A DNA stretch of 10,377 nucleotides, taken from NCBI GenBank assembly GCA_029863035.1, contig JAOTWH010000071.1:1-10377 (forward strand), given 5' to 3'. The notes beneath the pieces were generated by a model. That model did not search any database. It was not told where the DNA came from and saw only the letters and a list, made by a program, of their open reading frames with translations. A program made the translations under genes and the position numbers. This DNA is from Acidimicrobiia bacterium (GTDB lineage: Bacteria; Actinomycetota; Acidimicrobiia; UBA5794; JAOTWH01). Below are positions 7,237 to 10,377 of the stretch, one piece after another. Numbering within the stretch: position 1 is the stretch's first letter; each line of letters starts with the position of its first letter.

Positions 7237-8276
7237 CGGAATTGTCCGAGGGTGCGAAGATCGGACTCGAAGAAGACCCGCAGGTCGGATATCCCGTGGC
7301 GCACCTGAGCGAAACGATCGACGCCGATACCGAAGGCGAAGCCGGTGAGCTTGGTCGAGTCGTAACCCGCGGTCTCGAGCACGCTGGGATGGACCATGCC
7401 GCAACCCAGGAGCTCGATCCATCCTTGATTCGCGCAGACCCGACACCCCGAGCCGTCGCAAGCGAAGCAGGACACGTGCATCTCGGCCGAGGGCTCGGTG
7501 AAGGGGAAGTAGTTTGGAAGGAACCTGACTTGCCTCCCTGAGCCGAAGAACCGATCTGCGAACACGCCGAGCGTGCCTTTGAGATCTGCGAAGGTGATGT
7601 TCTCGTCGACCGCCAGGCCCTCGAGTTGATGGAACACCGGAGAGTGGGTCGGATCGATCTCGTCTCGACGAAACACCCTTCCCGGGACTACCAGGTACAC
7701 CGGTGGGTCGTTCGCCTCCATGAATCGCGCCTGCATGGGAGAGGTGTGGGTGCGCAGCACCACGGTGCCGTCTCCGTAGTCCAGATACAGGGTGTCGGTC
7801 TCGGCCCGGGCTGGGTGATCTGGCGGAATGTTGAGCGCGGTGAAGTTGTAGTAGGCGGTCTCGGCTTCAGGCCCCGTGGCCACCGAGTACCCCATCGATA
7901 CGAAGATATCGACCATCTCTTCGAGCACCTGGGTGAGCAAGTGGTGGGTGCCACGAGCGGGAGTCCTTCCCGGCAGAGTGACATCGAGTCGATCGGCGGC
8001 AAGGGAAGAAGCGTCGGATTCGATCTCGAGAACGGAGCGTTTGGCGGCGATGGTGCCGCTGATCTGTGACGCCACCCGATTGATGAGCTCGCCAAGCTGT
8101 TTCCGCTCGTCGGGGTCGGCCGCTCCCAGGCCCCTTCTCAGCTCGGCCAGCGCCGAGCGCTTGCCGATGGTGTCGGCCTGGATGGCCTCCAACTCGTCGA
8201 GTGATGAGGCGGCCTCGATCCTGTCGGCTGCGGTTGTCTCCAGCGAGGCCAGCTGACCATTGATGTCTTCGCTCAC
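7233..8276 (-). CDS. pheS: Phenylalanyl-tRNA synthetase alpha subunit
   Basis: Catalytic subunit of PheRS, a class II synthetase activating phenylalanine. 347 residues from a GTG start, the usual bacterial length. N-terminal coiled-coil region (about 1-100), then THHLLTQVLEEMVDIF, the active-site segment RTHTSPMQAR, class II motif 2 GRVFRRDEIDPTHSPVFHQ (about 199-217) and motif 3 GFAFGIGVDRFAQVRHG (about 312-328). Between them is a CxxC-x4-CxxC cluster (Cys270, 273, 278, 281) followed by GWIELLGCGMVHP, a pattern common in bacterial PheS. GTG at 8276 was chosen because it falls 10 bp after the methyltransferase stop and gives the normal N-terminus. An ATG at 8309 would overlap the upstream gene by 23 bp and add 11 residues. 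The stop codon overlaps the pheT ATG by 4 nt. Confidence 0.97.
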   Translation of the reverse strand: MSEDINGQLASLETTAADRIEAASSLDELEAIQADTIGKRSALAELRRGLGAADPDERKQLGELINRVASQISGTIAAKRSVLEIESDASSLAADRLDVTLPGRTPARGTHHLLTQVLEEMVDIFVSMGYSVATGPEAETAYYNFTALNIPPDHPARAETDTLYLDYGDGTVVLRTHTSPMQARFMEANDPPVYLVVPGRVFRRDEIDPTHSPVFHQLEGLAVDENITFADLKGTLGVFADRFFGSGRQVRFLPNYFPFTEPSAEMHVSCFACDGSGCRVCANQGWIELLGCGMVHPSVLETAGYDSTKLTGFAFGIGVDRFAQVRHGISDLRVFFESDLRTLGQFR

Positions 8277-8286
8277 CGCCGAGAGC

Positions 8287-9045
8287 CTACGACTCGCTGC
8301 CGGAGCCATCCACCTTTGCTCCGTAAAGGGCATATGCCAGTATCGAGCCGGCCACGCCGGCGTTGAGGCTCTCGGTTCCCCCTGGCATGGCCAGGGCTAC
8401 CACCTCATCCGATGCGCCGACGACTTCCGGCGGCAGACCATGCGCCTCGCTGCCGACCACCAGCGCACTGCGCAGCCCAATGTCCACGCCCGACGGAGAG
8501 TTCCCTTCGCTCGGCACGGATGCGATCACTCGATAGTCCATCGACTTGAGGTGCGCGATCGACTTGACGTCCTCCATCCCAACGGTGAAGTGACCGCCCG
8601 CTCCCGATCGGAGCACCTTGGGTGCCCACACGTCGGCCGTGCCCGGCCCTACCAGCAGATCCAGCTGGAACGCCTCTGCCGTGCGTATCAGTGTGCCAAC
8701 GTTTCCGGGATCGGCTATCTGCCACAACACGATCGCATGGCTGCGCCGCGCCGGGTTGGGATCGACCTTCACCACCGCTATCGGGCCGCGCGGGCTCTCG
8801 GTTCCCGCCACTCGCTCCAGCACCGGCTGGGTGACCGTTAACAGCAGCTCTGGCCCAACGAGGGCGGCCGTTTCGACGTCGTCCTCCAGCGCGAAAACCA
8901 GTTCGATCTCCGCTCCAGAAGCCAAGGCCGCCTCCACCAGGTGAGGACCCTCGGCCAGGGTCAAGCCTGTGTCGCGGCGATGCTTGCGTTGGTGCAGCTT
9001 GGCAGCCCGAGTGACGCTCGGGTTGGAACGCGAGCTGATAGTCAT
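8287..9045 (-). CDS. SpoU/TrmH-family RNA 2'-O-ribose methyltransferase
   Basis: SAM-dependent SPOUT enzyme that probably methylates a ribose 2'-OH in 23S rRNA. 252 residues. The N-terminal substrate-recognition part has RAAKLHQRKHRRDTG and LAEGPHLVEAAL, as in RlmB/TsnR/AviRb-like proteins. The knotted catalytic domain carries motif 1 DPGNVGTLIRTAEA (112-125, with Asn115 and Arg121), motif 2 ALVVGSEAHGLP (194-205) and motif 3 MPGGTESLNAGVAGSILAYAL (220-240). The ATG at 9045 lies 14 bp after the rplT stop; no clear Shine-Dalgarno. The frame is open upstream into rplT, but those residues are not family-like. In actinobacteria a gene of this family (named tsnR in M. tuberculosis, as I recall) lies between rplT and pheS, supporting a ribosomal role. 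The exact target nucleotide cannot be told; a true thiostrepton-resistance function is unlikely from position alone. Confidence 0.91.
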   Translation of the reverse strand: MTISSRSNPSVTRAAKLHQRKHRRDTGLTLAEGPHLVEAALASGAEIELVFALEDDVETAALVGPELLLTVTQPVLERVAGTESPRGPIAVVKVDPNPARRSHAIVLWQIADPGNVGTLIRTAEAFQLDLLVGPGTADVWAPKVLRSGAGGHFTVGMEDVKSIAHLKSMDYRVIASVPSEGNSPSGVDIGLRSALVVGSEAHGLPPEVVGASDEVVALAMPGGTESLNAGVAGSILAYALYGAKVDGSGSES

Positions 9046-9059
9046 GTGCGGGCAGCCGA

Positions 9060-9416
9060 CTACTTGGAGGCGGAGTTCGCTGCTTTCACCAGTTCGCCGA
9101 AGGCCTTGGGATCGTTCACTGCCATGTCCGCCAGGATCTTGCGATCTACGTCGATGTCCGCCTGCTTGAGGCCCGACATGAATTGGCTGTACGTGGTGCC
9201 GTTTTGGCGGGCCGCGGCGTTGATACGGGCGATCCACAATCGGCGGAACTCGCCCTTGCGGGCACGCCGGTCGCGGTGAGCATCGCTGTGAGCATGCATC
9301 ACCTGTTCGCGAGCGGTGCGATAGCGGCGACTCCTGGCCCCCTTGTAGCCCTTTGCCTGGTCCAGGACCTTGCGGCGGCTCTTCTTGCCGTGGACTGCCC
9401 TCTTTACTCGTGCCAT
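9060..9416 (-). CDS. rplT: Large-subunit ribosomal protein L20 (bL20)
   Basis: bL20 binds 23S rRNA early in 50S assembly and, in several bacteria, represses its own operon. The 118 residues are the normal length. The sequence opens with the hallmark [18 protein letters not shown], then the basic helix with [11 protein letters not shown], followed by [20 protein letters not shown] and the globular C-terminus ending in AANSASK. The ATG at 9416 is preceded by AGGAGGAG (9419-9426), one of the best ribosome sites in the window; its first A belongs to the TGA stop of rpmI. It lies between rpmI and the rRNA methyltransferase in the classic infC-rpmI-rplT order. Confidence 0.98.
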   Translation of the reverse strand: MARVKRAVHGKKSRRKVLDQAKGYKGARSRRYRTAREQVMHAHSDAHRDRRARKGEFRRLWIARINAAARQNGTTYSQFMSGLKQADIDVDRKILADMAVNDPKAFGELVKAANSASK

Positions 9417-9425
9417 GGCTCCTCC

Positions 9426-9620
9426 TCAGCGTCCCAACATTTTTCGTACCCGAGGCAGGTCGGCGCGGTTGACATCGGCGTCACCTTGAGATCTAGCCCA
9501 GCGAGTGTTGCGCTTCTTGTGACGGTTATGACCGCGCCACGACTTGCGGCGCCGGATCTTGCCGGTGCCGGTGGTCTTGAACCGCTTGGCGCCGCCTTTG
9601 TGCGTCTTCTGTTTTGGCAT
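9426..9620 (-). CDS. rpmI: Large-subunit ribosomal protein L35 (bL35)
   Basis: Small basic 50S protein of 64 residues, standard size. MPKQKTHKGGAKRFKTTGTGKI is the family N-terminus, and the protein continues with the lysine/arginine-rich HNRHKKRNTR and ends in LPRVRKMLGR. The ATG at 9620 is 2 bp after the infC stop. The purine-rich site AGAGGGA (9626-9632), 5 nt upstream, lies inside the last codons of infC, so translation is probably coupled to IF3 synthesis. The rplT ATG follows 9 bp after its stop. Confidence 0.98.
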   Translation of the reverse strand: MPKQKTHKGGAKRFKTTGTGKIRRRKSWRGHNRHKKRNTRWARSQGDADVNRADLPRVRKMLGR

Positions 9621-9622
9621 CT

Positions 9623-10321
9623 CTATCCCTCTACCGGTTCGGCTTCTATCACGGCTGCGTCACCGTCAACCGATGCATCGTCCAGCGCCTCTTCGGCGCT
9701 CAGTTCCGCATTCGCCGACTCAACTTCGGCCGCCGACTCAATTTCGGCCGCCGCCTCTTCCGCTGCAGCCTCGTCGTTCGCCGCTCTGGCGGCCGCCTTG
9801 CGACGGGCCTTGGCCTTCGGATCCGGCACCAACAGCATCGTCATGTTGCGACCCTCAAGCGACGGAGGCGTCTCGACCACTGCGATTCCTTCGAGTTCGG
9901 CAACCATCCGGTCCAATAAAGCCCTTCCGAACTCGGGGTGAGTGACCTCACGGCCCCGGAACATCATCGTGACCTTCACCTTGTGGCCTTCCATCAAGAA
10001 GCTCACTGCCTTCTTGTTCTTGGTGTCGAAGTCGTGATCATCGATCTTGGGGCGGTATTTGACCTCCTTGATGACTGTCTTGACCTGGTTCTTGCGAGAT
10101 TCGCGGTTCTTAACCGATTGCTCGTAACGGAACTTGCCATAGTCCATCAGTCGGCACACCGGAGGCTTCGCCTCGGGGGCCACCTCGACGAGATCCATGT
10201 CCAGCTGGTTAGCCAGCCATAGGGCCTCTTCCTTGGTCTTCACCCCGATCTGAGAACCGTCGGGTGCCACCACCCGCACTTCCTGGGCCTTGATTTTGTC
10301 GTTGACACGCAGCTCTGCGAT
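9623..10321 (-). CDS. infC: Translation initiation factor IF-3, AUC start codon
   Basis: IF3 binds the 30S subunit, blocks early 50S joining and rejects non-standard start codons. 232 residues from an ATC at 10321. No ATG or closer GTG/TTG gives a complete N-terminus: the first GTG (10279) would remove AELRVNDKIKAQE, which matches the conserved IF3 opening (RxNxxI...EVR). Rare AUU/AUC starts are a known feature of infC, where IF3 limits its own translation. A good AGGAG sits 7 nt upstream. The N-domain includes DLVEVAPEAKPPVCRLMDYGKF; the C-domain includes VKTVIKEVKYRPKIDDHDF and VKVTMMFRGREV. After about residue 168 comes a tail of some 60 residues rich in Ala and Glu, partly built from a repeated six-residue unit. 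Such tails occur in actinobacterial IF3 but vary between species. It is the first gene of the operon. Confidence 0.96.
   Translation of the reverse strand: MAELRVNDKIKAQEVRVVAPDGSQIGVKTKEEALWLANQLDMDLVEVAPEAKPPVCRLMDYGKFRYEQSVKNRESRKNQVKTVIKEVKYRPKIDDHDFDTKNKKAVSFLMEGHKVKVTMMFRGREVTHPEFGRALLDRMVAELEGIAVVETPPSLEGRNMTMLLVPDPKAKARRKAAARAANDEAAAEEAAAEIESAAEVESANAELSAEEALDDASVDGDAAVIEAEPVEG
9716..9751 (-). repeat. Tandem 18-bp repeat in the IF3 tail
   Basis: Two adjacent 18-bp units, 9716-9733 and 9734-9751, differ at a single base (plus strand CGACTCAACTTCGGCCGC and CGACTCAATTTCGGCCGC). Being a multiple of three they keep frame and encode the repeated hexapeptide AAEIES/AAEVES in the acidic tail of IF3; a degenerate third unit may precede them on the protein side. 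Confidence 0.8.
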
Positions 10322-10333
10322 AAATGGACTCCT
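10319..10333 (-). promoter_or_regulatory. infC translation initiation site: AGGAG + 7 nt + AUC
   Basis: Minus strand reads AGGAG (10329-10333), then TCCATTT, then ATC (10319-10321). The spacing is ideal and decides the infC start. By analogy with E. coli infC (AUU start), the non-AUG codon should let IF3 repress its own synthesis; that is an inference here. Confidence 0.8.
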
Positions 10334-10352
10334 GATCTTTGCGAACTAGAAA

Positions 10353-10377
10353 AGCAGCAAGAGAAAACCTTGCTGCT
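10353..10377 (-). terminator. Hairpin upstream of infC: candidate attenuator or upstream terminator
   Basis: On the minus strand AGCAGCAAG (10377-10369), a 7-nt loop (GTTTTCT) and CTTGCTGCT (10361-10353) form a perfect 9-bp stem, followed by TTTCTAGTT. The stem ends 19 nt before the AGGAG of infC. The U-run is short and broken, so intrinsic termination may be weak. The outer arm reaches the window edge, so the stem could be longer. The two readings are an attenuator in the infC leader, as known for infC-rpmI-rplT in B. subtilis (L20-controlled), or the terminator of a gene outside the window. Confidence 0.55.

Noticed and set aside
6488..7348. 286-codon plus-strand open frame
   Set aside because: Antisense to pheT and the end of pheS; Ser/Thr/Arg-rich, low-complexity, no domain.
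7237..7461. 75-codon upstream extension of pheT
   Set aside because: Inside pheS and made of Arg-rich residues; MKFTLNWLREF at 7236 is the conserved PheT start.
9046..9237. 64-codon upstream extension of the SpoU methyltransferase
   Set aside because: Overlaps rplT and has no family-like sequence; the ATG at 9045 fits operon spacing.
9183..9941. 252-codon plus-strand open frame over rplT, rpmI and infC
   Set aside because: Antisense to three certain genes; Ser/Ala-rich low-complexity stretch mirrors the IF3 tail.

Overview
The window is a dense stretch of bacterial chromosome, GC-rich by eye (roughly 60%), with ten protein genes and almost no spare DNA. The order infC-rpmI-rplT-SpoU methyltransferase-pheS-pheT-arg gene-mpg-tyrS is, from memory of Mycobacterium and Streptomyces genomes, an actinobacterial arrangement. 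The TyrRS is the KMSKS type rather than the type I recall from Mycobacterium, and the sequences do not look mycobacterial or streptomycete. I infer a deep-branching or less-studied actinobacterium (for example Acidimicrobiia-like), with moderate confidence.

Layout, following transcription. From the right edge, eight minus-strand genes run leftward without a gap longer than 14 bp: infC (IF3, AUC start), rpmI (L35), rplT (L20), a SpoU/TrmH-family rRNA 2'-O-methyltransferase, pheS, pheT, argF and mpg. The last four are chained by 4-nt stop/start overlaps at pheS/pheT, pheT/argF and argF/mpg, so this reads as one long translationally coupled operon. Just upstream of infC, ending exactly at the window edge, is a perfect 9-bp inverted repeat followed by a short T-rich run on the minus strand. 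It could be an attenuator of this operon or the terminator of an upstream gene. A 183-bp spacer then separates mpg from a convergent plus-strand gene for a bifunctional class A penicillin-binding protein (GT51, transpeptidase and two PASTA domains). An 83-bp spacer separates that gene from divergent tyrS, whose 3' end is cut off by the left edge.

How the genes fit together. The operon is mainly translation machinery: an initiation factor, two large-subunit proteins, an rRNA methylase and both PheRS subunits. One arginine-biosynthesis enzyme and one base-excision DNA glycosylase are attached at its end. The penicillin-binding protein builds peptidoglycan and is the only gene on the other strand, so it looks like an insertion into an otherwise co-directional block.

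I found no mobile element, CRISPR array, tRNA or rRNA gene, defence system or toxin-antitoxin pair, and no candidate for a wholly new system. The points worth a second look are modest: altered class I signature motifs in TyrRS (HLGW and KMSQS), a possible lipoprotein-type N-terminus on the class A PBP, the AUC start and hairpin at infC, the isolated argF, and a tandem repeat in the IF3 tail.
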